Source: Deltaproteobacteria bacterium (GTDB lineage: Bacteria > UBA10199 > GCA-002796325 > 1-14-0-20-49-13). Taken from it: a stretch of DNA of 39,721 nt. The notes under the pieces were generated by a model, which was given only the letters and a program-made list of their open reading frames with translations, had not been told where the DNA came from and did no database searches. Every line of letters starts with the position of its first letter. Positions within the stretch are counted from its first letter, which is position 1. Below, in pieces: positions 1 through 8,676 of this stretch. The position numbers and the translations under genes were made by a program. The stretch lies in contig JACPAJ010000013.1 of the NCBI GenBank assembly GCA_016180865.1, positions 1 through 39,721 on the forward strand, given 5' to 3'.

Positions 1-1069
1 GTTTGAGATAGAAGAGCTTATAGCCGTGATAGAAAAGCTGACGCGCACGCAGGAAGTAAGAAAAAGGCATAACGCGCTTTTGGAAGATGTATGCGGAACA
101 AACGCAGCGACGCGGTTTTTAGGAAATAGTCCTGCATTTTGCGAGCTTTTAAATACGGCCAGCCGGTTAAGAGGGCATAACGCAAACATATTAATAGAAG
201 GCGAAAGCGGAACCGGCAAAGAGCTTTTGGCAAAATATATACATAGCTTGGAGCGGGACATCCATCGGCCGTTCGTTGCTGTAAATTGCGCCGGAATACC
301 CGATACGCTAATGGAATCGGAGCTGTTTGGGTATGAAAAAGGCGCGTTTACCGGCGCGGTATGCAGAAAGATCGGCAAGTTTGAGTTTGCTAATAACGGA
401 GATATATTTTTAGACGAGATAAGCACGCTTAAGCCTGAACTGCAGGCAAAGCTTCTGCGCGTATTGCAGGAGAGAGAGGTAACTAGGCTAGGCGGAAACA
501 GCGTTATAAGGATAAATTTTAGAGTTATAGCGGCAACCAACCAGAATTTAGAGAAGATGGTGGAAGCCGGCCTGTTCAGGGCCGATTTGTATCATCGTTT
601 GGCGGTTGTTCATTTAAACGTGCCGCCGCTAAGGGAAAGGATCGACGACATACCCTTTTTAGCTAAACATTTTTTGGATAAATATAAGAGAGGGGATAAA
701 GCCAAAGAGATAACGTCTAAGGCGCTGAGCGCATTAAAAGACTATATTTGGCCCGGGAACGTCCGTGAGCTGGAGAATTTAATGCACAGTTTGACTGTTA
801 TGGTGCCGGAGCAGATAATAGACGAAGACGATTTGGCTGAACTGCGTAGCAAGAATCCTTATAGATATAAGACTAAGATGGAAGAAGACGGCAGAATATC
901 GAATTTAGCGCTGGATGAATATGTGGATACGCTGGCGCGTGATTATATAAAGCGGGTTTTAAGGATAAGCAAAGGGAATAAAACTGCCGCGGCAGAAAAG
1001 CTGAAGGTCAGCCGGTCGACGTTTTATAATCGCTGCAAGGAGCTTGGCATACCGCTGGAGAGGGAATAA
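1..1069 (+). CDS. sigma54-dependent response regulator, NtrC family (5' truncated; AAA+ and Fis-type HTH, tail of receiver domain)
   Basis: Frame is open to the window start (FEIEELIAVIEKL, like the end of a REC domain). Walker A GESGTGKE, GAFTGA loop, FLDEI, C-terminal NKTAAAEKLKVSRSTFYNRCKELGI HTH. Confidence 0.93.
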   Translation, partial: FEIEELIAVIEKLTRTQEVRKRHNALLEDVCGTNAATRFLGNSPAFCELLNTASRLRGHNANILIEGESGTGKELLAKYIHSLERDIHRPFVAVNCAGIPDTLMESELFGYEKGAFTGAVCRKIGKFEFANNGDIFLDEISTLKPELQAKLLRVLQEREVTRLGGNSVIRINFRVIAATNQNLEKMVEAGLFRADLYHRLAVVHLNVPPLRERIDDIPFLAKHFLDKYKRGDKAKEITSKALSALKDYIWPGNVRELENLMHSLTVMVPEQIIDEDDLAELRSKNPYRYKTKMEEDGRISNLALDEYVDTLARDYIKRVLRISKGNKTAAAEKLKVSRSTFYNRCKELGIPLERE

Positions 1070-1073
1070 GGCC

Positions 1074-1271
1074 ATGAACGAATACGAAATAGGCATAAAA
1101 AAGCTTTTGCATGACATAAATAGTTCGCTGACGCCGTTAATCGGATTTTTGCGCGAAGTGGAGGCCAAAATAAGCAATAATCCCGATCTCTCCAAATATC
1201 ATGCCCTCGCAAAAAAAAGCGCGGAGAAGATTAAAAAGGCTATTTCGGAAGAAGGGAAGATGAAGAGATGA
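1074..1271 (+). CDS. 65-aa mini-protein resembling an isolated histidine kinase DHp/HisKA-like helical hairpin
   Basis: MNEYEIGIKKLLHDINSSLTPLIGFLREVEAK...; the HDINSSLTPLIGF segment resembles an H-box; stop overlaps the next start (ATGA). Confidence 0.6.
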   Translation: MNEYEIGIKKLLHDINSSLTPLIGFLREVEAKISNNPDLSKYHALAKKSAEKIKKAISEEGKMKR

Positions 1272-2014
1272 CACCCGCAGGCGTCAAAATTCTTGGCGTG
1301 TATAATAGCATTGAGATAATGCATATATCCAAGCCGGAGGATTCTCTGCTATCGGATCCTCAATTAAAAAGTAAAATACTTACTGAATGTAGGGAAGTGC
1401 AACTGGAGGTTTGGAATCCCAAAATGTCAATAGAAGAAAATACCATTAAAAATAGTGGATTAACTCTTTTGTCGCACGCCGGTAATTTTATTGGATTTAT
1501 CTCATATCAGGTCTTGCAATGTTCCAATTCACATATTCTATATTTTCATGACTTGATGATAAAAAAATCTTTTCAAAGTTTAGGGCTTTTTCGGACAGCG
1601 TTAATGATGTCTATCGTCTGCGCCTCTCAAGATTATAAGATGGATGAATTTACCGGTATGACGATTACGTACAATGCGAGGGTGATTAAGAGCTTATATT
1701 TCAAGCCGCATATTTTTAAAAATATCTCATTTCCGACGCCATCAAATAAGCACAAGATGCTGTTAAGAGAGCATGGAAGCCATTTTTTTGACCCAAGAGA
1801 ATTAGATATAGAAAACGGAATAGTAAGAAAAATGTGGCTGCAATCCAAGAAAGACGGCCAACATATAAATGATAATAGCGAACTTTCGATATTGACTGGC
1901 ACATATCTGAATCCCGTTGATGGAGACAGCATAGTACTATTATTTGATATTGATGAAAAGTCCATTGAACATATAAATAATTTTTTAAAGGAAAGGGTTG
2001 GTCAAACGCCATGA
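1268..2014 (+). CDS. GNAT-like N-acetyltransferase domain protein (putative)
   Basis: 248-aa ORF with a GNAT-like pattern (FIGFISYQVL...YFHDLMIKKSFQSLGLFRTAL); start and stop overlap neighbours. Confidence 0.5.
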   Translation: MTPAGVKILGVYNSIEIMHISKPEDSLLSDPQLKSKILTECREVQLEVWNPKMSIEENTIKNSGLTLLSHAGNFIGFISYQVLQCSNSHILYFHDLMIKKSFQSLGLFRTALMMSIVCASQDYKMDEFTGMTITYNARVIKSLYFKPHIFKNISFPTPSNKHKMLLREHGSHFFDPRELDIENGIVRKMWLQSKKDGQHINDNSELSILTGTYLNPVDGDSIVLLFDIDEKSIEHINNFLKERVGQTP

Positions 2015-3594
2015 AAAGAAATGTAGCCATGTTTGCAGTTGTTATCATGGCGGTAGGTGCTGTGGGCTTTTTATTATGCGGAAGTTATTTTAAGGGAGAT
2101 TCTCTGCCAAAAAATCCAACTATCGGCAATAGTATTTATTATATGCCATTGGAGGATCGCGTTCAAACACTTAACCCGCGTGAAGTGCGGTTCAGATCCG
2201 ATTATCAAATAATGAAAGCTATATATGATCAGTTTATAGGGATTAGTCGTGACGGTTATGTTGCGCCGCGTGTTTGCTATCGCTGGGAAATTTCTGATGA
2301 TTTTAAGCGATACACCTTCTACTTAAAGGATGGTGTGTTTTTTCACGACGGTAAAAAGTTGACATCACGCGATATTCTTTTTTCATTTCATTATGCAGGC
2401 AAAAACCCAACGATATTATATAAACTATTTACCGATATTGATGGCTACGAAGAATATTACAGAGGGAAAGCAGATCATATAAGTGGCATAAAAATCATCG
2501 ACGATTATACAATTCAGATAACACTAAAAGACTCCAAACCAATCTTTTTATATAAGCTTTCCGATCCAAGATTTGTTATTCTACCGGAAAACTTTCATGG
2601 CATCGATGAGGCGGATTTTTTTAAGATGCCGATTGGCGCAGGTCCATATATGCTCAAATTTTGGGATGAAAATAAAATAGTGATTTCAAGATTTGATAAT
2701 TACTATGGGCAAAAAGGGTACATAAAAGAATTTCACATTATCCCTATGGAACGGCAGGATGTAATTAAAACATTTGAAAATGGCAAAATTTTTAATTTAC
2801 CATATTCATTAAATATTAAGACTAGTGAAATAAATAGGACTGATATTGCTTTTCAACGTGCCGATATGATTGGCGTACACATGTTATTTTTTAATAATCA
2901 AAAATATCCATTGACAAATAAATTTGTGCGTTTGGCAATAAGAGCCGCTATAGACAGAGATAGATTAGTCGAAAAATGTTATCCGGAGAATGAAGTTGCT
3001 TCCGGAATAATACCAACTGGACTTGTTGGTTCTGCAAATTCACGTGGCGAATTCTATGATTTGAATAATTCCGTTGAATATTATCTAAACAAAGCAGGAC
3101 TTAAGACTAAGGACTTGCCGCTAATGCATGTGATTCGTTTTAAGGAAACACAAGATAACTGTTTTAAACCCACCATTGAGAAGATGTTTAAGAACGCAAA
3201 GCTCCCGATTACTGTTGAAATTTTGTCATATGAGGATGGCATGAAGCTTTTTTCCGATAATGATTATCATATTTTGTCGGAATGGATAACTGTAAGAAAC
3301 CTTGAACCGCTAAATATAATTCATTTCTTTGATGGCAGATCCACACAAAATCTGGCAAAGATTGATGATATAGATATTAACAAATTGATCGATCTTGCAG
3401 AAGGTGCAAGATCCAGAGCATCGAGAGCGGCAATTTACAAGGAAATTAGCGATCATATCGTCAGAAAAGCATATGTCGTAGACATGGATTATCTTCGCAG
3501 AGATTTCATTTACGATCAGCGTGTTAGGGGGCCTTCAATTCCTGATCCAATAAGTCAATTAGTAGGGTTCAATGAGATATGGTTGGAGGACTGA
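2011..3594 (+). CDS. ABC-type extracytoplasmic solute-binding protein, family 5 (SBP_bac_5)
   Basis: N-terminal hydrophobic segment; RWEISDDFKRYTFYLKDGVFFHDGKKLTSRDILFSF and FVRLAIRAAIDRDRLV are typical of family 5 peptide/nickel-binding proteins. Confidence 0.85.
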   Translation: MKRNVAMFAVVIMAVGAVGFLLCGSYFKGDSLPKNPTIGNSIYYMPLEDRVQTLNPREVRFRSDYQIMKAIYDQFIGISRDGYVAPRVCYRWEISDDFKRYTFYLKDGVFFHDGKKLTSRDILFSFHYAGKNPTILYKLFTDIDGYEEYYRGKADHISGIKIIDDYTIQITLKDSKPIFLYKLSDPRFVILPENFHGIDEADFFKMPIGAGPYMLKFWDENKIVISRFDNYYGQKGYIKEFHIIPMERQDVIKTFENGKIFNLPYSLNIKTSEINRTDIAFQRADMIGVHMLFFNNQKYPLTNKFVRLAIRAAIDRDRLVEKCYPENEVASGIIPTGLVGSANSRGEFYDLNNSVEYYLNKAGLKTKDLPLMHVIRFKETQDNCFKPTIEKMFKNAKLPITVEILSYEDGMKLFSDNDYHILSEWITVRNLEPLNIIHFFDGRSTQNLAKIDDIDINKLIDLAEGARSRASRAAIYKEISDHIVRKAYVVDMDYLRRDFIYDQRVRGPSIPDPISQLVGFNEIWLED

Positions 3595-4847
3595 TGGTGG
3601 ATATCAAAACCCGCATTTATCATAAGTTGGATAATATACCTCAATTAGAGTGGGATTGCCTAGCCAAAGGCTCTTCGATTTTCTACAATTATGGTTGGTT
3701 CAAAACGTTTGAACACGAGTTGTCAAATGAACCTGTTTATATAACAGCATATGCCGGTAAACGCCTGCTAGGTATATTGCCTGCTTTTATAGTGCGCGAT
3801 CCTAATACGTATGTATACCACAATCCACGTGACGTTATATTTTCCGACGATTTTTTGTTGCAAGCGGCCAATTTCGGAAGGGCTCATGTTTTAGTGCGAG
3901 CTTTTAAAAAGCTGAACAAGCGGATACATCCCATTCTTAATAAGATATTTTTCCCGGCATTGGTGTGTGTATCTCCCCTTGGATATGAAAGTGATCTATT
4001 GGTTGATAGAACGGATGTTTATCACAATGATATTGTTGTTCATTTGCTCAATGAAGCAGAACAAGTGGCTCAATCGCATAGAATACGAAGTGTAATGTTT
4101 TTGTGGGCACACAATACAAATACTATGCTTACAAAAAAACTGTATGAACACAAATATCTGGGTTCATATGGAAAACCAACATTTATAATGCCGGTAAAAT
4201 GGAGTTCGTTTGATGGCTATTTGTCAGATTTTAATTCCAACAGAAAATACTCCATTAATAAAGAAATAAAACACTTTGCCAAAACTGGCATTAGCCTTGA
4301 ATGTTGCCATAATCAAGAAATGAGTGCCAGCTTAGATAAGGTTGCGGCCCTCGTTAAAGAGCTTATGCAGAGACATGGGTATGAAATTTCCTTTGATAAA
4401 CAATTTAATAGAATAAAGGATTTATATCACAATTTGCCAAATGAGACGGTTACTTACCTCGCTAAAATAGATAATAAAATAATAGGTTACCTTCTTTCTT
4501 TTGTCAAAAATGGAATCTGTTATCCTAAATTACTTGGCTTTGATAATAACTTCACATCAGGAACATTTACGTATTTTAATATATTTTTTTATAACCTAAT
4601 CAAATCTGTAATAGAAACCGGTAAAATAAAACAAATTTACTATGGTTTTGCTTCTGAAGAGGCAAAATTTAAAAGAGGTTGTCAATCTTATAATGCCTAC
4701 AATTACTATAAGTTAATGAATTCCACTTGGCATTGCCTACTTGATAAATTTCTTAAACATTACAATAAAGCTAGAAAAAACTATTATAAGTCAAAATATG
4801 GGCATCTGGTTTTAGAAAAAGAAAATAGCTTTTTGAACAGCGAATAA
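3594..4847 (+). CDS. FemAB/GNAT-like acyltransferase (COG3146/Acetyltransf_6-like)
   Basis: WDCLAKGSSIFYNYGWFKTFEHE...PVYITAYAGKRLLGILPAFI plus C-terminal GNAT-like half; ATG overlaps the previous TGA at 3594. Confidence 0.55.
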   Translation: MVDIKTRIYHKLDNIPQLEWDCLAKGSSIFYNYGWFKTFEHELSNEPVYITAYAGKRLLGILPAFIVRDPNTYVYHNPRDVIFSDDFLLQAANFGRAHVLVRAFKKLNKRIHPILNKIFFPALVCVSPLGYESDLLVDRTDVYHNDIVVHLLNEAEQVAQSHRIRSVMFLWAHNTNTMLTKKLYEHKYLGSYGKPTFIMPVKWSSFDGYLSDFNSNRKYSINKEIKHFAKTGISLECCHNQEMSASLDKVAALVKELMQRHGYEISFDKQFNRIKDLYHNLPNETVTYLAKIDNKIIGYLLSFVKNGICYPKLLGFDNNFTSGTFTYFNIFFYNLIKSVIETGKIKQIYYGFASEEAKFKRGCQSYNAYNYYKLMNSTWHCLLDKFLKHYNKARKNYYKSKYGHLVLEKENSFLNSE

Positions 4848-4854
4848 AAAATAT

Positions 4855-7611
4855 ATGGCAAAGAAAAAAATGCTTTTGCATGTGATTTTATCGAATGAGC
4901 TGAAATACTTTGTAATAGTTTTTATGGCGTCCACAGCACTTATTTTGCTGGCAATTTCCGATTCCATTAATAAATATGGTAAAGCTTCAAATGAAGCCAC
5001 TATCAAGCAGACAACCGCCGCAATTTTGACATATTTACAGGAAGGCAATTATTACTCTTTAAAACATAACCTTGATCAGTTAACCTCCTCAGAGGTTCTA
5101 AAAAATGCAGTAGTGTTCGATCACCACGGCAAAAAATTTAGTGAAAGCGGAACTAATACAACCACTTTAGGAAAAATCAAAATTGATCAATCGTTGCCTC
5201 AAAAGCCAAACGAACTCAGTTATCAAAAAATCGGCACGCGTGAAATTATAGTTGCACATATTTATGATTCTGAGGGTGTTTTATGGGGTATCTTGGCTGT
5301 GGAAGCCAATAACGCTTTATCGTACTATCTTTTGAAAAATGTCTCTATAATTTTACTGATAAGCGCTGTCTTGCTGCTATTTTTGCATACTATGGTGAGT
5401 TATAAAGTAGTTTCTAAAGCGATTATGCCTTTGCGATTATTGACAAATGAGGTTGATAGCATCTCTACAAGTATACAGAATACCAGTAAAAATGGTTTTC
5501 ATCTTGATAGCAATATGATGACATACATTGAATCTCTATCTTTGAAGCTTAATCAGTTTACTGATGAAAAAGAGGAAATTCAAATTTTGATGTTTTCTTT
5601 CCGCAAATTATTGGAGGTCTTGATTACTTATTGGAGGCTTACCATTCAAAATAAATCCCTTGCCTCCATCGGCTCCTCTACGGCGATGGTGGCGCACGAT
5701 GTAAGAAAGCCTTTGACGAGCATGAAGGCGCTGCTGACGAGCTTGCCTGCGATAAAGGATAATCCGGCGGAACTGAAGAAGATGATATCGGTTGTGGACG
5801 GGAGCATAGTTCATACAAACGCCATGCTGAACGAGATACTGGATTTTTCGCGGGATTCTACGGCTTTGGAATTAAATGAGCACGATCCCGTAGGAGTGAT
5901 AACATCTGCTTTAAGCGATGTGCTTAGGAATCATCCTGGGAGCGATGTTAGAATAGAATATGATTTAAAGCACGCGCACGTGCTGCATGTGGACGGCAAT
6001 CGCATAATCAGAGTGCTTACGAATATAATAGACAACGCTCTAAGCGCGATGACGAACGGAGATGGCAAAGCGGTTGGGAGATTGCGGGTGAGGACGGAAG
6101 AGAAATCAGCAATCAATGCCCCCTCACCCTATCCCTCTCCCTCGAGGGGAGAGGGGAAGGGAGAGGGTGATAATATCATACGGATTATCATCTCCGATTC
6201 CGGACCCGGAATACCTGAAGACGCTTTGCCAAGGCTATTCGATCCATTTTTCACATTTGGGAAGAAGGGCGGCACGGGCTTAGGGCTAGCAATCTGCAAG
6301 AAAGTAATAGATATGCACGGGGGGAAGATAGAGGCGAGGAATGCATGTCATCCTTCAACGACCTGTCATCCCCGTGAAAACGGGGATCCAGAGTGTATGC
6401 ATGAGATTCCTGCTTTCGCAGGAATGACAGAGCACGGCGCTGAATTCATCATCGAGCTTCCGGCCGGCGAAAAAACCGCCGCAATAAACGAGTCAGAGCT
6501 GATAAATGATTCCAGCGAGCTAAAGGCATTTCGCGAAGAGGAGGCTCTGCGGGAGGATAGCGGGGGCGACATAGCCAACACGGCGGAGTTTATGCGAATA
6601 AATAAGGAGCGCGGGCGGTTATCCCGCATGCTGATAGTAGATGACGAGCCTTTGTTCAGAGAAACGATACGATATATGCTCAACGGTTTAGATCAGGTAA
6701 AAGACCATATAAGAGTAGTTGAAGTCGATAGCGCTGAGAAAGGGCTGGAGATGCTGGCTGGAGCAGGAGATCCTTCGGCCGCGCCTCAGGATGACAGGCC
6801 AATTTTTGACTACGTTATAGCCGACATAGATTTAGGCAAGCGGAAGATGAACGGATATGATTTTACGCAGGAGATATTAAAGAAATATCCAAATACATAC
6901 GTGCTGATACATTCAAATAAGCGGAAAGAGGAGCTGGATATAGAGATTCGCGTCATTGCGAGCGCAGCGAAGCAATCTCCCGAACCGAGTTGTATGCGGG
7001 AGATTGCTTCGTCGTCCCTCGATGGCCTCGGGACTCCTCGCAATGACATACAGCCCCGCTTCCTTGGCTTTCTCCCCAAGCCGATGAAGGCATCTGAGTT
7101 ATTGCAGTTTTTGGCTTGCAGGAGCTTTGAGATGGCGCAGCCACATGGCGGTGTCATTGCGAGCCGAGCACTCAATCCTTTGAGTGCTTCGGCGTGGCAA
7201 TCTCCCGAACACAATTGTATGCACGGGATTGCTTCGTCGCCTCCGGCTCCTCGCAATGACAAGAAGAATGTTCTTCTATTGAATGACGATGAAGGATTGA
7301 ATTTCAGCATAGGGATGACGTTGAAATCGCAGAATATGCATGTGACGGATGTAACGAGCGTTAAAGACGCGCTTCAAAAGTTAGCAAAGAACAAGTTTGA
7401 CATGATTATATCCGATATAAACTTGGGCGAAGGTCAGCCGAACGGATATGATTTTTTGAAAGAGGTGCGTAAAACCGAAAGCAGCGTTCCCTTTATCTTC
7501 GCATCCGGCTACAGCAAGGCCGAAGAATGGCCCAAAGCCTCCGCTGCAGGCGCAACCGCTTATCTTCAGCTCCCGATTGACCTAAAAGAAATGGTGGAAG
7601 TTTTTAGTTAA
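4855..7611 (+). CDS. membrane hybrid sensor histidine kinase with two C-terminal receiver domains, interrupted in frame by palindromic repeats
   Basis: N-terminal TM helices, MVAHDVRKPLTSM H-box, NIIDNALSAM N-box, ISDSGPGIPEDALPRLFDPFFTFGKKGGTGLGLAICKK, two REC domains (LIVDDE.../LLLNDDE...). Confidence 0.9.
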   Translation: MAKKKMLLHVILSNELKYFVIVFMASTALILLAISDSINKYGKASNEATIKQTTAAILTYLQEGNYYSLKHNLDQLTSSEVLKNAVVFDHHGKKFSESGTNTTTLGKIKIDQSLPQKPNELSYQKIGTREIIVAHIYDSEGVLWGILAVEANNALSYYLLKNVSIILLISAVLLLFLHTMVSYKVVSKAIMPLRLLTNEVDSISTSIQNTSKNGFHLDSNMMTYIESLSLKLNQFTDEKEEIQILMFSFRKLLEVLITYWRLTIQNKSLASIGSSTAMVAHDVRKPLTSMKALLTSLPAIKDNPAELKKMISVVDGSIVHTNAMLNEILDFSRDSTALELNEHDPVGVITSALSDVLRNHPGSDVRIEYDLKHAHVLHVDGNRIIRVLTNIIDNALSAMTNGDGKAVGRLRVRTEEKSAINAPSPYPSPSRGEGKGEGDNIIRIIISDSGPGIPEDALPRLFDPFFTFGKKGGTGLGLAICKKVIDMHGGKIEARNACHPSTTCHPRENGDPECMHEIPAFAGMTEHGAEFIIELPAGEKTAAINESELINDSSELKAFREEEALREDSGGDIANTAEFMRINKERGRLSRMLIVDDEPLFRETIRYMLNGLDQVKDHIRVVEVDSAEKGLEMLAGAGDPSAAPQDDRPIFDYVIADIDLGKRKMNGYDFTQEILKKYPNTYVLIHSNKRKEELDIEIRVIASAAKQSPEPSCMREIASSSLDGLGTPRNDIQPRFLGFLPKPMKASELLQFLACRSFEMAQPHGGVIASRALNPLSASAWQSPEHNCMHGIASSPPAPRNDKKNVLLLNDDEGLNFSIGMTLKSQNMHVTDVTSVKDALQKLAKNKFDMIISDINLGEGQPNGYDFLKEVRKTESSVPFIFASGYSKAEEWPKASAAGATAYLQLPIDLKEMVEVFS
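6121..6170. repeat. GC-rich imperfect palindrome, in frame in kinase ATPase domain (encodes PSPYPSPSRGEGKGEG)
   Basis: ccctcaccctatccctctccctcgaggggagaggggaagggagagggtga; arms are near reverse complements. Confidence 0.85.
6363..6430. repeat. inverted-repeat element of the 'CTGTCATCCCCG...GGAATGACAG' type, in frame
   Basis: Inverted termini CTGTCATCC/GGAATGACAG with two internal hairpins (CCCCGTGAAAACGGGG, ATTCCTGCTTTCGCAGGAAT); encodes CHPRENGDPECMHEIPAFAGMTE. Confidence 0.85.
6767..6797. repeat. short repeat-derived segment of the 'GAGATCCTTCGGCC...CTCAGGATGACAG' type, in frame
   Basis: gagatccttcggccgcgcctcaggatgacag, encodes GDPSAAPQDDR; resembles one half of a common intergenic repeat. 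Confidence 0.6.
6952..7047. repeat. inverted-repeat element 'GTCATTGCGAG...CTCCTCGCAATGAC', in frame (96 nt)
   Basis: Inverted termini GTCATTGCG/CGCAATGAC; internal AAGCAATCTCCCG/CGGGAGATTGCTTC pairing; encodes VIASAAKQSP...IASSSLDGLGTPRND. Confidence 0.9.
7153..7260. repeat. second copy of the 'GTCATTGCGAG...CTCGCAATGAC' element, in frame (108 nt)
   Basis: Same termini and internal GGCAATCTCCCG/CGGGATTGCTTC core as 6952-7047, plus nested hairpin GCACTCAA/TTGAGTGC. Confidence 0.9.
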
Positions 7612-7739
7612 GACGTGTGGTGAGGATACCCCATTTTTATGGGTTTTCTGCGACGCTCACGATAGTCGGATAAACACACAGACAACTAACCGAAATTCCA
7701 CAATAATTATAAAAAAAGAACTTATCATTTTTAAGTTGA

Positions 7740-7756
7740 TTGGCACGTTTTATGCT
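7740..7756 (+). promoter_or_regulatory. candidate sigma54 -24/-12 element upstream of the 7771 kinase
   Basis: tTGGCACgttttATGCt: TGGCAC-N5-ATGC, correct GG-GC spacing, one mismatch to TTGC. Confidence 0.4.
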
Positions 7757-7770
7757 TTGTTATTGGTTTC

Positions 7771-8607
7771 ATGAAAGAGGCATTTAAAACAATTGATAGA
7801 ATAGCGCACGATATGGCCTCATCCATCATGGCGATCCGTTTCTTTCTTAATAAGTTATTGAATTTCGATCCAACAGCTAAACTTGAAGAGTTGAGAGACA
7901 GCTTAAGAGAGTCTTTGAGAAATATAAAAGATGATGCAAAACTCAATTCAATTATCAGAGAAATCTCGGAAAGCATGCGCTCAGAAATTCAATTTATAGA
8001 AAAAGCGGCCGCATCGATACAAAAGGCGGACGATGAAACTATAGAAAGGCTCTGTGCCGCAAAACGATCGATAGATAAGATTAAGGCAATGGCCGACAAT
8101 CTTAAGAAAGCCGGCGAATGCAAAGAGGCGTTAAGCTGCCAAACATCCGTCGCCAGAATCATTAAAGGAACAATTGAGGAGCTTCGGCCGGTATTGGGCG
8201 AAAAAAATATTTCGCTCGATTTTATTTATAATGCCGAGGTGATTGTAAATATTGATGAATCAACTATTAACCGCGTTATCAGCAATATGATAGTAAATGC
8301 GTCCGAAGCCATGAGTGAAGGAGATATAGCCGTTCATCTTCATACGCACGAAGATGTGATAAGAATAGAAGTTGTAGATAACGGAAAAGGAATTCTGGAC
8401 AGGATTGCCCCGAAGATATTCAAACAGGGTTTTACATTCGGCAAAAAAGACGGAACCGGAACCGGCCTTGCATTTTGCGAAGAGGCTGTAAATTCACATG
8501 GAGGCCGATTAGCGGTTCATAGCAGATCAAAACAGGGATCTATTTTTGCCGTAAGCCTGCCCGCCAAAAGAGAAACGCCCACGCTGGATGAAGATTCGGT
8601 TGAATAA
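7771..8607 (+). CDS. soluble sensor histidine kinase
   Basis: IDRIAHDMASSIMAIRFFL H-box, NMIVNASEAMSEGD, VVDNGKGI, FGKKDGTGTGLAFCEEAVNSHGG. Confidence 0.9.
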   Translation: MKEAFKTIDRIAHDMASSIMAIRFFLNKLLNFDPTAKLEELRDSLRESLRNIKDDAKLNSIIREISESMRSEIQFIEKAAASIQKADDETIERLCAAKRSIDKIKAMADNLKKAGECKEALSCQTSVARIIKGTIEELRPVLGEKNISLDFIYNAEVIVNIDESTINRVISNMIVNASEAMSEGDIAVHLHTHEDVIRIEVVDNGKGILDRIAPKIFKQGFTFGKKDGTGTGLAFCEEAVNSHGGRLAVHSRSKQGSIFAVSLPAKRETPTLDEDSVE

Positions 8608-8676
8608 CCGCCCATTATTTTTTTGACAAAGCCGCCGTTATTAAGCTAAGCTTCTTCTCAGAAAGGATAAAAATAT

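Noticed and set aside
6121-7260. CRISPR array in the repeat-rich kinase region
   Set aside because: Repeats are few, differ in sequence and length, are themselves palindromic and have no regular spacers; no cas genes in the window.
6366-7310. Minus-strand ORFs 6366..6683, 6810..7310 and 6953..7144
   Set aside because: They are antisense translations of the palindromic repeats inside the kinase gene (VIPAKAGIS, LRGAGGDEAI-type strings); no RBS and full overlap with a well supported gene.
7628-7647. CCCAT-TTTT-ATGGG followed by TTTT as terminator after the hybrid kinase
   Set aside because: Stem is only 5 bp; too weak to call without RNA data.
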